DNA of 64,000 nucleotides, from contig NW_006500031.1 in assembly GCF_000471905.2 (NCBI RefSeq), positions 374,132 through 438,131 of the forward strand, in the 5' to 3' direction. The position numbers and the translations under genes were made by a program. This document shows, one piece after another, positions 12,520 to 25,982 of the stretch. The notes under the pieces were generated by a model, which worked only from the letters and a program-made list of their open reading frames with translations, had not been told where the DNA came from and ran no database searches. Source of the DNA: Amborella trichopoda. Lineage: Eukaryota; Streptophyta; Magnoliopsida; Amborellales; Amborellaceae. The first letter of the stretch is position 1. Each line of letters starts with the position of its first letter.

Positions 12520-12910
12520 GGGAAAAGTTTATATAGAGCCAAGGCTCTAAACATAAAATTAGAACTCACCTCAAAAATTTCACTAGAAGAGGTTGTTTTG
12601 AGCCCAAATATCTTCAAATTGATCATCTCGACATCAATATGCATGGACATAAGAAAAAAAATGAATTTCAACTTTTGCAAATAGTGCATCTTATAACGTA
12701 TTTTTGGACCGTCAATTTTCAAGATTTTCAAGTTTTCGTAGATCTGCTCGTATTATGCTATTTTTTAAGATTTAAATTCTATAATTAAAATAAAATATAT
12801 TTTAATGCTATAACAAAGATATCCAGTATTAAAATCACATTTCTGGATACTATTTGAATATGCGCTTTACTTAGATAGTTTAGAGCCTCGGCTCAATATA
12901 AACCGCACCC
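12520..12910. mobile_element. Family A miniature transposon, copy 2
   Basis: A 391-bp element. It begins GGGAAAAGTTTATATAGAGC and ends GAGCCTCGGCTCAATATAAA then CCGCACCC. The flanks TTATCAAAG (12,511-12,519) and ATATCTAAG (12,911-12,919) match at 7 of 9 positions, consistent with an aged 9-bp target duplication. The interior is collinear with the copies at 1.2 and 32.4 kb. Opposite-strand open frames at 12,445-12,731 are internal to the repeat. Confidence 0.8.
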
Positions 12911-13576
12911 ATATCTAAGAAGTAAGGCGATGACGTGCATAAAGACACTCTAGTGAGGCATGCAAATAACCTAAGTTTCTGAATAATTTTGATGGTGAGA
13001 GGACAGACAAACATACTAATTCATAAACTATTGCTTTTACATAAAATATTGTGAAACGTTTGCGTGCGTAACCATGAGGCCACCAAACCATTGATTTTTT
13101 TATTTTCTATTTTTTTTATTTGGATCTTTTCTTTGGATTCTTGTTTCTCCATTCATTTATTCTGAAATACAACCAAAACAACAATATTCAACCGCTTAGA
13201 TTCGAAGGCATTAAGGTAAATTAGTAGGTTATTTTATCATTTTGCATTAGAATCAGGGGGGTTTTAAGATTTAGTAAAGAACTTTGGAGCATTTGCTTAT
13301 ACTTTAATGGTGTATAAAGTATTCTACTAGAATATTCAGAAAAGGAAAAATATATTCTATTAGTTATAATGGAATGTTCATAAAAAGTAAACTATTCTAA
13401 TAGTATTTTTATTCTGGATAAAATGAACTATTTAATTAGTTTCTCAACAAAAATTATCTCCCCTTTTTACTAAGTAGATATTTCAAGTAGTGATTTTAAG
13501 TATACAAATTGAGGTTCTTAATTGATTCTTTTATTTGAGCATGTCTGGTACACCTGCTGCCTCTTGCAAAAGAGTT

Positions 13577-13849
13577 ACTTATGAGGATCTTTTTTATACA
13601 GGTACTGGGATCCGGTTTATATCCCCAGATGAGCAATTTAAAAAAATAAAAAATTGAATTTCTCAAAGCTTAGAATGACTGTCCAAAAATTAGATGAACT
13701 ATATTCAATATCACTTATGAGGATCTTTTCTATACAAATACTGGAATCCGCTTTACATCCCCAGATGAGCCATTTAAAAATATAAAATTTTGAATTTCTC
13801 AACGCTTAGAATGACTGTCAAAAAATGTGACGATCTATATTCAGTATCA
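13577..13849. repeat. 136-bp tandem duplication
   Basis: The segment starting ACTTATGAGGATCTTTT occurs at 13,577 and 13,713. Both copies carry ATCCCCAGATGAGC and TTAGAATGACTGTC. They differ by scattered substitutions, so the duplication is not recent. Function unknown. Confidence 0.85.
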
Positions 13850-13884
13850 GAAAGTTATTTGTTTAATGCATGTTTAGTTTTTTA

Positions 13885-14137
13885 TTAAGACTGTATGCTA
13901 TAAAACTATTCACTTTTGTTATATAGAGGTTGTAATCATTCTTAGCCATTGGATGTGAAATCTAACAGATTGAAGTGTGTTAGAACATTCAAGAAATTTT
14001 ATTTAAAACTTTGTTTCTAGTCAATGACACATCCCCAACCATCCGATTTTTGATCTAATGGTCAATAATAATTGTGACCTCTTTATACCAAATACCAAAT
14101 GGAAATGATTTCATTGTATACATTTCTTTTGATTTTT
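13885..14137. mobile_element. Family C miniature transposon, copy 4
   Basis: The left arm contains GAGGTTGTAATCATTCTTAG and CCATTGGATGTGAAATC. The right arm contains the matching complement (ATTTTTGATCTAATGGTCAA, AATTGTGACCTC, CATTGTATACATTTC). The arms pair over roughly 80 bp with mismatches. It is followed immediately by a family B copy. Confidence 0.6.
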
Positions 14138-14521
14138 AGAAGTTTATATAAGGTTCACACCTTAAATTGTGGAATATAGGTGCATCGAAACAATCTATAG
14201 AAAAGGTTGACGTTGGAAAACCATCTAATTGATCGTCTCGACATCGACAGATATGGATATGAAAAAGAAAAAAGATTCAAAGACCAAAAATAATACATCT
14301 GGCAACACATTATCTAGATCGTCTATTTTCAAGATTTTCATACATCTATTAATCTGTTTGATTTGGATCATTTTAAAATTTAAAAATTTATAATTAAATA
14401 TAAAAATAGATTCTTGAGCCATTTAAAAAGATTTGACACCAAAATTACATCTTATCACAAAGTTTGGAGGGGAGTCTTGGTTTGATTGTTTAAGAGTGCA
14501 ACATCATGCAAACCTCACCCC
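14138..14521. mobile_element. Family B miniature transposon, copy 3
   Basis: Starts AGTTTATATAAGGTTCACAC and ends GCAACATCATGCAAACC then TCACCCC. The interior carries ATTGATCGTCTCGACATCG and TCTATTTTCAAGATTTTCAT. The flanks TTTTTAG and TTTTTGG are similar, hinting at a degraded target duplication. Confidence 0.6.
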
Positions 14522-16898
14522 TTTTTGGTTGTTTATCTCTTTTGAAAATGTTACGTTGTTGCAGAGACCACCTTGATACGTGGAATGTAAGTTGGGTACC
14601 ATCTGGCTTGTATTTATTTAATTTGGGGGGCTCTCTCTCTAGGTTCTTTTGCATTGGGGGACCTCATTTTTATTTAATTCTACAAGGCAGATGCATGCAT
14701 GGAACGTGCTCAAAAAAGTCCACGAGTAGATACACAATTATGTTAACGTGTGGAGTTCTTTTCTCACCTGTTCCAAAAGAGAAAAGCAAAAGTCCTTGCT
14801 CACTCCTCGTAACCATCAAAATGATGCAAAAATTACGATATAATGATTTATAGTAAATGATCATGTGATTTTACTACTTTACCACCTCCTCCTTTGTAAA
14901 AGAAATTTGCTATGGGTGATAATCGAGCAGGTCGTGCCCCTAGTGGAACCGGTGGGGGCCCACGTGACCTAATCTGACATAGTTAGAGCCATGGCCCCAG
15001 CTTATATTGTTCGGGTGAGGTTTGTATCATATACTTATAGCTTAAGAAAGACTTATGGTTTCTGAAGACCAGGATTCGTGTAACTGACTCTAATTAATTA
15101 TGAAAAGTTATGATGACGATGATGATTTGTATCATTTAATTTTCTTGCTCGGGCCGGAGCTAACCAGTTGGGTCAAGTCTAGTTCTACCTAGACTATTGT
15201 CATAGTGTGTTCATATTGATGACACCAACATGAATCCTAACCATAAAATTTCTCGCTTGTTAGCTTAGGGGTTGGGCTATAATGGTATGAAAATGGGCTA
15301 GGAGACCCAATCTACGAAAACTAGGGCCAGGGCCACATGGCCCAAGGAATGGCCAAACCTAGCACGGTAAATCTATTAGCCTCGTGCCCCTATTGAGCCA
15401 ATGCCCTTTCGGATTAGTTTGGGCGAAGCCAGGTTTAGGCCAATCCATGCCAGGCTCATGTCAGAGCTGAGCCCGGTCCAGTCTGGGCCCATTGCCAGCC
15501 CTACATAATAACTTATTGCCCACCTAAGAAGGCGCCTGTCACTCACTACATTTTGTATTGGTAAGTAATTCCTTGGTGAGTTTGACTTGAGGGGCAAGGC
15601 CCTTAATCGATAAGTCGCAAAGGTTTAGGTAAGTCACCCTGCACCTTTTTGACAAAATTCGTGGTCTTGCCAAACATTTGGATATCTTACCAGACAGAAT
15701 AAAGGAGCAAGGGAATATGTTTTGCTCTTTGTGTGATGAGTTAAAGATCATTTGCTCCTAATATTAAATTGTTGGCAGCACGTGAATCACTCAAAGAATG
15801 GCAAAAAGTAGTGCAAGAAATTTAAGACATTTACAGTGTAAAGTTTGAAGGGAATGTGGTCCAAAGGCAGGCCAGGGAGGGGTAACCATGGCCCAAGGGT
15901 AGGGCCGGGCCCTACAGGGACTATGAACTGGCCAGGACTAGGCCCGGGCTGCTGCCATCCCTATTCAAGAAAGGGTTAGGAAATGAATCGTTCAATAGGA
16001 TGTCACATTTGTAATGGGAAAACATTAGGTCTGCCTGCCTATTTGCTTTTGGGGCCTGTTGTTTTTCTTCATCTTTGTTGTTTTTCTTCATCTTTTGGGG
16101 GCAATCATTTTTGAGGTAGATGAGCAATGGTACGAATAAAGTTTGACAAAAGGAGGACTTCGTAGAGGAGTTTTTTGAACTCGGTGTGGAGAGGTCATCT
16201 ATTTCGTGGGTGCTTAGGTATAGTGATCAAAAACTCAAATTCAATAATTATCAGGATTCTGTTGTGCTATGATACTACTTGTTGTGCACGGAAGCTCTAA
16301 ACTTGATGGGTTTAATTTTTGGCAAATAAAATATGAGAAATAAAACATGAAATACACACCACAAAAACACAAAGATTTACCTGATTCACCCAAGATAAGA
16401 ACTACATCCACCACAATAACACAAAGATTTAAGTGGTTCACCCAAGAGGAGGGCTACATACTATACCAATACCAATGAAAGTAAGTTACATCGAAGATTT
16501 TAGAACAAACCTCGACAAAATCTCAAGTCGAGCAGACCCTTTTAAACCACTCTCCCTTCTTACTTTTGGCAATCATTACCGACAACACCTGATAGAGATG
16601 TAAGAGCAACGAGAAATTGACTTCTTTAACTAAAAAGGGAACAACCTTCTCTTTACTTCTGGCAATCATTACCGACAACACTAGATAGAGACAAACAAGC
16701 CTTTCAATTTTCGAGAATCTAAAACAAGCACCATCACAATATGTTTCTGTACAAATGAAGATTTCTTTTGTCTGAGAGGAAATTAAATTAAATTGCATCT
16801 TATGTACAAGGTCTAACTCCTTCTCTCCCCAAAGGAACCACTATTCCCGTGACCCAAATAAGGCACACAAAAATTCTCTACACTTTCATCATAATAAA

Positions 16899-16902
<4 letters not shown>
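14522..16902. other. Intergenic, repeat remnants, no gene
   Basis: Family H-type GGGCC-rich repeat pieces lie at 15,290-15,500 and 15,880-15,960. A direct duplication with a 93-bp period (GGCAATCATTACCGACAACA at about 16,568 and 16,661) lies at 16,561-16,700. CACAAAGATTTA followed by a GATTCACCC/GGTTCACCC segment occurs twice near 16,370 and 16,421. No frame resembles a known protein; frames at 14,506-14,853 and 15,376-16,441 are not supported. Confidence 0.4.

Positions 16903-16936
<34 letters not shown>
16903..16936. repeat. (AT)n microsatellite
   Basis: An uninterrupted TA dinucleotide run of about 34 bp. Confidence 0.95.
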
Positions 16937-16938
<2 letters not shown>

Positions 16939-19900
16939 ATTAGGAATTCATACGAAATAAGAAACTTCTTATAGATATTACATATATGTCAAAAGACCAA
17001 AAGATATATCAAATATCTCTCAAAAGATGAACAGATATATCGAAGATTACTAATCTTTTTGGATTTAGGAAACTTATCAATATCAATGGCAATACTTCAA
17101 TCCTCGGAATATCTCAATCTCATAAAATATGAGAATATCTCAATCCCAACAATATCTCAATCACACAAAATATATAATTTCTTTATGTAAGTGATTTTGG
17201 ATAGTACCAACTCCAACATATTCATATGAGATGGGAGTTAAACAAAAGTTAAAAGTCTTTACTCTTCTTAGACCAAAATATAAAAAGTCAATATTTTTAG
17301 AAATAAGATTATTTGAGGCAATCAGAACTTGTGGAGTCAAGCTAAAACATCATCCATATAGAATACTCTTTTTCTTTTTTAAATTGGATAATCTATATTC
17401 ATTACCAGCTCTTAAAAAATTCATTTTTAGAGTTTTTTTTCTCAATTATTTTCAACAGGCCTCTTCACCGGGGGCAAAGAGTGTGTGTCTATCCTTCAAA
17501 AATTGGAGCCAAGACCAATGTTGAGCGATCCATCATTTGATCAAACCAGTGGTTAAATATCAGAGACTCCGCTTGGGACTTGCATGAGTAGCGCAGATTG
17601 GAGCTTTGTTGAGCCTTGAGGCAAAACCTTGTGACTCGCCTCGAGTCTTCGATTTTCTTAAAACCAGTACCAATTTTTTTATTTAAAAATCGTAGTACAA
17701 CTCCAAAATGGGTTCATACAGGTTGGGCTGATGACTTGAGCTGTGAACCTTAATAAGTCTGAGTCCACATTCTCAAACACTAGTGTGTGCGTGCGTATGT
17801 GTGTGCAGGCGCGAAATTTGAAACAAAACAAATAGCACAAAGATCCCCAAAACTGGGGAGGGCTTAGGCAGACCAAATGCCTTCCCTATAAAGAAATTGT
17901 GATTTCTTGTGTTGGGGAGAGAAATAAATTGGAGACATGGGTTGCTTTAGGATTGTTGAGGTATTTAGGATGCTTTGGTAATATAAAAAATGAAAGAAAG
18001 ACCTATGAGATCTTTTATCAGAGAATACAATTTTTTTTTTTTTCATCCATTTCTTTTGGCAAAAGATCACTTACAGGTGATCTTTATTATAATAAGATAA
18101 ATTTCAAAATAAAATCACCATAACAATAAAACCAAGATCTTAACAACTTGATGTCATTGAAACAACTATGCATTATGCTTAATAATAAAAGATAATATTG
18201 CAAGAAACAAAAAAAAAGAGTGTCGAAGATTACTTCAACCGGGCTTATTATACCCCACACCGAATCACCACCATCCGATGGTGCGGGATCAATGGTCTAG
18301 TTTCAATCTTGAATCGAGAAAACAAATTTCGGCCAAGCCACACCAATGGAACATGAACCCCTTTGATCACAAACTCAAACCCTATGTGAATTCTCTAAGA
18401 AACCTAGTTTGAGAGAGATTGATTCTCTTTTTGCTAAACCCTAAAACCCTTAGCCGTAAATCCATATTTGAGAGATAGGAGAGAAGAACTCCATAACCTA
18501 AACCCTTAGGTTCTTTCACAATGTGAGAGAGAGATATCAAACATGAGAGAGTAGTGTGTGCCCCTTTTTGGGATATGAAAGAGAAAGATGAGAATTAAGT
18601 ACAAGAGATAAGGTGTAGAGATTTTTAGGTAGAGACAATCTCTTTTTTATATGCATTAAGGTTTCTTAGGGTTTTCATTAGTTTGCATCTTCTTATGAGA
18701 TTGAACATAGACCGCCGATCAAGGGTGACTTATGGGATGAGAGATCTGAATCATCCATTTCATAAATGGGCCACAACATTATGGAATGTGCATGAACCAT
18801 TTTCCCATCAATATATTTAGATAAAATAAATATCATGCATTCTATAAAATTACACGATCCATGTCACATATTCCATAAGGATATGTCAATTAGTATCAAA
18901 TAGATAAATACTACCAAATATAAATAAGATAAAATCCATATCAATTCAAATTGACCATATCTCTTTAAAACAAACTTGCTACAAAATAGATAAAACCATG
19001 GTCAATATATCCCTTCCAAGATTTGACCACATGCCACAAATCAAACTAACCTTATCTTAAAAGCAAATAAGAGAATCCAAAGAGGGTGGGGCGTGCCACC
19101 CTTTTGTGGTACATCTGGGCCCCCACCCACATGCCACATGGTGGGCCCATGTGCACTATAGGCTCCCATGGAATATTATAAAAAAATATTATTTTTAAAA
19201 TTGAATAAAACAATTGAAAATATATATTTGACTTTTTATAACTTTGTAAGAACAATAACTGTATTTTTATATATCTAAAAATCACAAATAAAATATTGAG
19301 AGATTCATAAAAATTCAAATAATAAAACTAAAATCATTTCAATAATAAAATGAACACAATTAAATTAATATGATGGGAAAATGATCCATATGGTTTTAGG
19401 AATCCAATCTGTAATAACGTGGTACTCCACCTTCAACTGTGGACTACAAACCACACTAGCTTTATCAAACCTACCCAGTATTTCCCATGACCCACAGTCC
19501 AAGCAGGGGCTCATTAGCAGGTCACCAAAGTCAAGTCGATGAATCAATGGGTCGCAATCCCAGTTTGTGGATTACATGTCCTCCCATAAAGACAAGTCAA
19601 TGTCACCACGACCTGATGCGACTACAGCTCTATGGCGCATAGAGGTATCTATCACACATGCATACGCTTCACCCAAAGGTAGATTTCTGGCTTTTTCGAA
19701 CGATCTATCAATATGCATGCCGTGTGATGAAACATTGATGAGGTTTTGGCCCTCGTTTCAATAGGCCACCATCACACACAAGGGTCATATAGTCCCTCGG
19801 CTCACTCATCTGGGTATGTTCTCCGACCTCATCAAGGGCTAACCCATAAACCCTCATCGGTTTGTTCTTCATGCCCAAGTGACATGGAGTTTTCCCAACT

Positions 19901-21350
19901 GACTGGCCTAGATAGTTAAGCACAGATCGGTATCAGCAAACTATCGTTTGCTTAGTATGGTCCACGAGAGACCACACTTCCACTGAGTTCATGTTCCAAT
20001 ATATCATTTTATTTTACAAGCACTCATAAGGCCTTTAAAGGCCACATAAACCCAACAAAAAAACCATAATTTCATAAATTTCAAAATTACATACCATGTG
20101 GCTTGATGCACTTGTACATTATAACTCATCATAAACTTATCCAAAATCCTAAAGTCTATGCAACTCAAAGACCATCTTGAACTCCTTAAAATCCATTTTT
20201 CTCTTTAGAAATGGATTTATTACTCTCAAAAGGTGCAAATTTGACTTATTTAAGGTCCATTTAAATGGATGGTTGATTTAGGACAATGCATTTTTAGGCC
20301 TACTAATGTACGATGTTGATCTTGACGATCGAAACGATTGATTTATGTGGACCATCTATCTATCCTCAGCATGTCTAGGATTGCAAGATTGAGTCACTTG
20401 GTCTGCTCCACTATTCATGAGTGAGCACTTTTCTTTAGCCCTCTTATCAAGAAAAAATCACCAAAACTCCAACAGCTCTGCGGATAAAAAATAAAGAAAA
20501 TATGCTCCCCCCTCATTTTCAATGAAACCTTCCTTAATGAGAGTATTTTGATCTTCTTTCCGCGCAAACTCTAAAATCTCTACAACAAAATATTTTGAAA
20601 TGTGAGAGGATTCAAGTACAAGCGAGACTATAAAGTGATTTTGACAAAGGCATAGTCAATTTGGTGATTATCATTAATGGTTATTTCTATCAAAATGAGT
20701 GGCAAATTGGACAAAGATAAAAATGTGCCCCAACAAATGGTTAAGACTTATGTTACTGAATAGATTTAAGAAAATGATATATTTAGGCTCCTCTGATTTT
20801 TAGGTGGATCTCAAATTTTCAGATTAAAAAAAAAAAATAACTCTTTTACTGAAGGGAGCTAGTATACAGTCTACTTGTGTGGGAGCACGCAGAGCATAGG
20901 ATTAAAAAGGGTAAGTACTAGGCATTTGTCAAATTTTAATTTTCCTATGGGAACATAAACCTTGATTGTTACGGTGTACATGAATAAAATGTAGATAAAC
21001 TTATTAAATGATGCTCTCTCCACCATCAATTGTGGATATCATCTCGACTGTCAACATTAAAAAATGGAAGGTGGCGATGAGCTGTTCTTCCTTTCAAGTT
21101 TACCATTTGGGGGAAAGGATGGCTCATTGCAACCATCCATTACTGAGTATAGATGGTGGAGATGCTTCATGTAGTAATACCACATTAATAGTATTGCCAA
21201 GACCATTCCTTTGATTCAGGGATTTGCTATGAAGACTTCACAAAGAAATTTCCAAAGTAAATCTTCGAGAAGGAAAATCCACACAAAAAACAAAGGGTTG
21301 ATGCATTCGTCTTAGGCCCAGTTTGCTATGAAAATTTCACAAAGAAATTT
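16937..21350. other. Intergenic, possible non-coding LTR-element remnant at 18.2-20.05 kb
   Basis: No protein-coding gene is recognisable. Positions 18,230-20,050 differ from the surrounding AT-rich DNA: longer unique-looking blocks, AAACCCTAA-like segments near 18,440, and a stretch of moderate GC at 19,390-19,960 with several short open frames on both strands. This resembles the non-coding part of a plant LTR retroelement in minus orientation, but I found no paired LTRs, primer binding site or polyprotein motif. A 100-bp-scale direct repeat (TTTCACAAAGAAATTTCC) occurs at about 21,236 and 21,336. Confidence 0.3.
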
Positions 21351-21870
21351 CCAAAGTATTTGGAAGTGCATCTTATTTTAATAGTAAATTTATAAATGCT
21401 TAAAAGTTATGAAAATGGACACAATTAATTTGTTGCAAGATGCATTACTTTTAGGATTTGAAGTCTTTGTTTTCTTTCCCTATTCATATATCTCGATATC
21501 TAGATGATCAATTATAGCGTTTTTTAAACAAGAAATTTACATGAAGCATCAAGCTGATACTTATAAAGGCGATAATCTACACAAGGGTTTTTTGCACCAA
21601 AGCTACGTCTTTGGTAGAATTTGGAAGTGTATCTTATTTTAATAGTAAATTTATAAATACTTAATAGTTATGAAAATGGACAATCTCAGTAATTTGTTAC
21701 AAGATGCATTATTTTTAGGACTTGAAGTCTTTTGTTTTTCTTTCCTTATTCATATATCTCGATATCTAGATGATCAAGTATAGGGTTTTTTGATGTCCGA
21801 ACAACCTTTTTTCAGGTAGATTTTGTAGGTGCCACTTCCTTCGATAGTATAAAGTTGATACCTTACATAA
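21351..21870. repeat. Direct duplication of about 165 bp derived from family B
   Basis: A block starting TTTGGAAGTGCATCTTATTT near 21,359 recurs near 21,620. Both copies share ATAGTAAATTTATAAAT, TTATGAAAATGGACA and TCGATATCTAGATGATCAA. The sequence is related to the inverse orientation of family B, so a partial element duplicated, or two insertions occurred close together. Confidence 0.65.
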
Positions 21871-22194
21871 ACTTTTTTCTATAAATAAATGGCCCCCCAA
21901 TAGGGTGTTCTATATTAATTACAAAAAATATAAAACCAAAATAAAGCACATAAACTATGCTCCCTTTAAAGCAGTATTATCCATCACCTCCCTCGCTTAA
22001 AAGACCTTCTTGGGAGATTTTTTAGCCTGAAATTCTGAGAACAACCTAAAATCACTACATGATTATTTTCAAATGAAAAAATTTGAATTTTCAGTTTTTT
22101 ACACTCAAACCTTGCCTTTTAAAAATTGGACAGTCTTTGTTCAATCTCAAGACATTAGTTTTTAGGTCTCAAGACATTAGTTTTTAAGAAAGTA

Positions 22195-22512
22195 TATGAT
22201 GAGACCATTTACCTTTAGTACAAAGTGACCACAATTAATCTTGACCATTGGATATGAAATTGGGTAGCTGCATTTATTTCATTGATCAAGCTCAAAGTTT
22301 AAAAAAAAATTTCTCCAACTTTGTGACACATCCAAACTATCAAATTTTAGATCACATGAATATCAATAATTGTGACCTGCATGTACCAAACGTAAATCGT
22401 CTCATTGTATACAATCCCTTATTTTTTTCAATTAAAAAATATAAACCTCCATGTACCAAAAGTAAATCATCTCATTGTATACAATCCCTTATTTTTTTCA
22501 ATTAAAAAATAT
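22195..22512. mobile_element. Family C miniature transposon with 70-bp terminal tandem duplication
   Basis: The left arm has GAGACCATTTACCTTTAGTA then CAAAGTGACCACAATTAATC. The right arm has ATAATTGTGACCTGCATGTA. The right terminus is then duplicated with a 70-bp period: GTACCAAACG at 22,383 and GTACCAAAAG at 22,453, both followed by TCTCATTGTATACAATCC. The open frames here follow the duplication and are not genes. Confidence 0.65.
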
Positions 22513-22839
22513 AGAGATCTCCATGGAGAATTTTTTTTTACTTGGTTCAAGATGTTACATCTCCAAAAACTTAGGGTCTTAAAATTACTCACGTATTGAG
22601 TTTTACCTGAGGTAGAGGGATGTGCTCTCCCGTGAGGATATAAAAACTCTACGCAAGATTATATACCCCATATTAAGATTCACCCCCTTTGTAGGCGGTA
22701 TTTGGGAACTCCAAAATTTGAAAATATAACCTCTACTTATGATCAACCTCAAACGAAGAAGAAAAACAATCACAAAACAAACGTTTTGAAGTCAAAATCA
22801 AATTTCCATGTTTTAAAAATACGCATCCAGTGGCTCTAA

Positions 22840-25536
22840 AGTGTGGATTCCAAAATTTTAAATCGAGGAAATCCTTACTATACAAGTCCTTTGCGCAAGG
22901 GAGGAGATATACAATATGCTCCTGCAGAAGCACGCCATAGAGGCCATAAAAAAATACCCATAAATGGGTCCAGTTTCCACAAACCCTTTACGCTCTCTCT
23001 CTCTCTGCACCAGTGCTTTATGCCTTTAGCATTGTAAGTCCACAACCTTGAGATGGCTTACACTCTAATCTACCAAAAATTCCAGCTCTGATCATACACC
23101 AGACAAAGAGGAAAGCTGGTGCCAATCCTGTTATCAAATCCTAACACATCCAAGGCCAAGGTTCAGGCTCGGGCTTGGATTTATGGTATCATGAGATTGT
23201 AGTACAGCGCCCTCAGTTGGAAAAGAAGAAAATAACACATTTAAAAGCCCCATTTCAATATCAGTGAATTTTCATGCGAATGCTCGGAGCTTGTGTCATT
23301 CTACCATTCATTCGGGCTGTATACTAGGCTAAATAGTTAATACTTTTCAACTCTCACTGTCATTTCCTGAGCCCTCCATTTACACATCCATGTTCAAGAC
23401 AATTCCTAGAGAGAGAGACCAGTTCCTATAGTAGCAATAACATGACTGTTATATATACCTGCATCTCAAGAACTGCATCATTTCAACCTTCAACCTCAGG
23501 ATTTGCTCTTATACACTCCTTCCCCTCTCAAAAGCAAATAATTGATAATTCCAGTGAGACTAACAACCAGGAGAACCAAGATGGAATATATGGCGTGGGA
23601 AAGCAACCACACATGACCCTAGTATCGCATATGGTACACCACCGGAGCAACCAACTTTTGTTATCCACACCTGTGTCAATCTCCATCATCTGGAACTACA
23701 TGTAACGAGTACCATCCATCAATGGAAGCGAACAGTGGATGCAAGGGTGATGTACCATAGACCTTATGCCCCCTTAAGCTATCCTTTTCAAAATGAAATG
23801 CTGGTCTAATTATTAAGGAAGCTTCTAACTTTTAAAGAGCTTCACCATTCAGAACTCAAGAAGCCAAGAAAGAAATAGCAAATCCTCTTGAGTATAAGAG
23901 AGGAGAAATAAATCCATACCATCGTTTGCAATAGAAAAGATCCAATCGATTAAAAGCATATTGATCATGTTAGGACCAAGTTTTTTCCTTCTTTCAAACA
24001 GTATGGAAGCCAAAGACAGCAGAAGCAGGATAAAACCTGTTGAAAGTTGTCATTAGCGCATAGACACAGTATCATACAAAAGATCTTTCAATATGGGATC
24101 CTGATGGGTAGAAAATAGGAAATGACAAAGAAATTGAGAATTGAACACGCCCAACCCTGCTTTCCTGCATGAAAATAGAAATGCTTCTTATTAGTGAACT
24201 TGTCACAATCAACTCATTGTAAAACATTAGATAATTTTTAGTATAACCACAAATTGCAACATAAAAGCATGAATCAGAACAGTTGAGAACAGTGACAGTA
24301 AAAATCCATTCACGTAAGAGGGTAGAAATATATTTACTTGAACAGCAAAATAAAATAAAGAAAGAATAAAATGCACCAAAAATCCATCAACCAATCCAAA
24401 GAGTAAACGTCAAGTTGCGCCTGAAGTGCAAACCGCGAAAAATACATGAGGAGACTAGCCCAATGTTAGCGAGACCTCAAACTCCTGCTCAAACAGCGAC
24501 AAATTTTACCCAATGGCTTACCAAGCTAATAGCAGCTTTGAATGTTCTTGGAGCTAATAATGCGTGAGTTAAGAACTCCAGAGCATCAGGAAGAGCAAAA
24601 TTCCCCTACCATTGGCAATTATAATGAGTTGTGTCTTGGCAAAACTCCTCATATCTTTGCCTTCCCCAGAGAGGGAGGATACCAAAGATTGAGTAAACAT
24701 CCTGAGACATTTCAAAAGCTAATCGCCTTCACCGCTGTAGTATCATTCCATGTAGGGGACAAAGCGTCCATGGGGCTGAACACAAGCTTACTTTTCTTTT
24801 CACTAACTACTTGTACAACATCCTTCACTCCAACATGTATTTGCATCATGAACAACCTGAATCACACTATAAAATGTAGGAAGGCATTTCTACACTACAA
24901 TATCGTGAAGCACAATTCCAAAGGGAAAATTAAGAAAGCTCAAATAATATCCACTTTGCATAATTCTGTCATCTAAGCTTAAACTGCAACTCTTCTGATC
25001 TTTCTTATAGTCGTCCAAGATTTAGTCCTCTTCAACCATTTCACCATCCAGAGACGCTTGTAAGAGCTTTCCAGTTTAACTTGAGGCTCAATCACTGTAT
25101 AAAGGATTGTTTGACAGATCTCAATGAAGAAAGGTCAAGACACATTTTGAAATGACATAAAAAAGCCTCTAACTTAGTTTCCCACATGCCCCCCAAGTTC
25201 TCATACTGTAAAAAGAAATATTCTCATAAATAATTAAATAACACGGTGGGAATTGTTCTCTTCAGGAAATTAGCTAAATATAAAACATTGCAATCTATCT
25301 GAAAACTAGTTGACTTAATCTGAAATGTATGACCTCCCTTATTGCCAGGTTCTATTTTCGTTATGCAAATAGTGACTACAAGTGGTGATCTTCTCTCCTA
25401 CATGTTTCTTTTGTTCTTATCTTTGAAAAAGGAAAATTCTGGGAATCTCAGCAATTAGAAGCACTTCACTTTGCATCTTAACCACCCAGCAATTACAGAT
25501 GACTCATACCAACACAGGCATCCAAGACAATAAAAA
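22840..25536. other. Low-repeat region with exon-like fragments, no assigned gene
   Basis: This stretch is less repetitive than its neighbours but no protein family is recognisable. On the minus strand, after an acceptor-like AACAG near 23,127, a run of about 40 sense codons ends in TAA near 23,007; its translation contains LAPAFLFVWCMIRAGIFGR. On the plus strand, after CTTATAG near 25,008, about 47 sense codons end in TGA near 25,153 (RPRFSPLQPFHHPETLVRAF). Neither can be joined to a convincing gene. The open frames at 23,442-23,705 and 24,542-24,976 lack domain features. Confidence 0.25.
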
Positions 25537-25982
25537 GGAAAATATCCCTTTAACCCTTATTTTTAACTTCTATAACTCATGAGACCCAAGAATTGAGAAT
25601 ATTACTTGTAAGCAAAAAGCCTCCATATTTTCCATCTTATAACCCCCTAGACCCCTTTGACCCTAAATTTTTGACCCAAAGAAACACTAAAATGACACCC
25701 TATCCTCTCTCTCACATCACTATCTCTCTCTCTAAACCCCATCTCTCTCTCTCTAAAACCCAAAGTTACAGAGAAAATTCCCCTCTCTAAAATTTATCTT
25801 CTCTCTCTAACAATTATCTAAAAATTATCCCACGCTGCTTGCCATTAGAGAATCAGATTCTTAATCCAGAAAGCAAGTTGCCAATTGCCACTGAGAGCCA
25901 ACATTCTAGAGGGAGAAAGAAACAATAGGGCCTCAAAGCCCCTAAAGTAAAAGTTGGACTTCAAAACTTTTTTTCCATTTCA

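Noticed and set aside
12445..12731. Overlapping open frames on both strands
   Set aside because: They lie within the family A transposon and its flank; the same non-coding sequence recurs at other sites.
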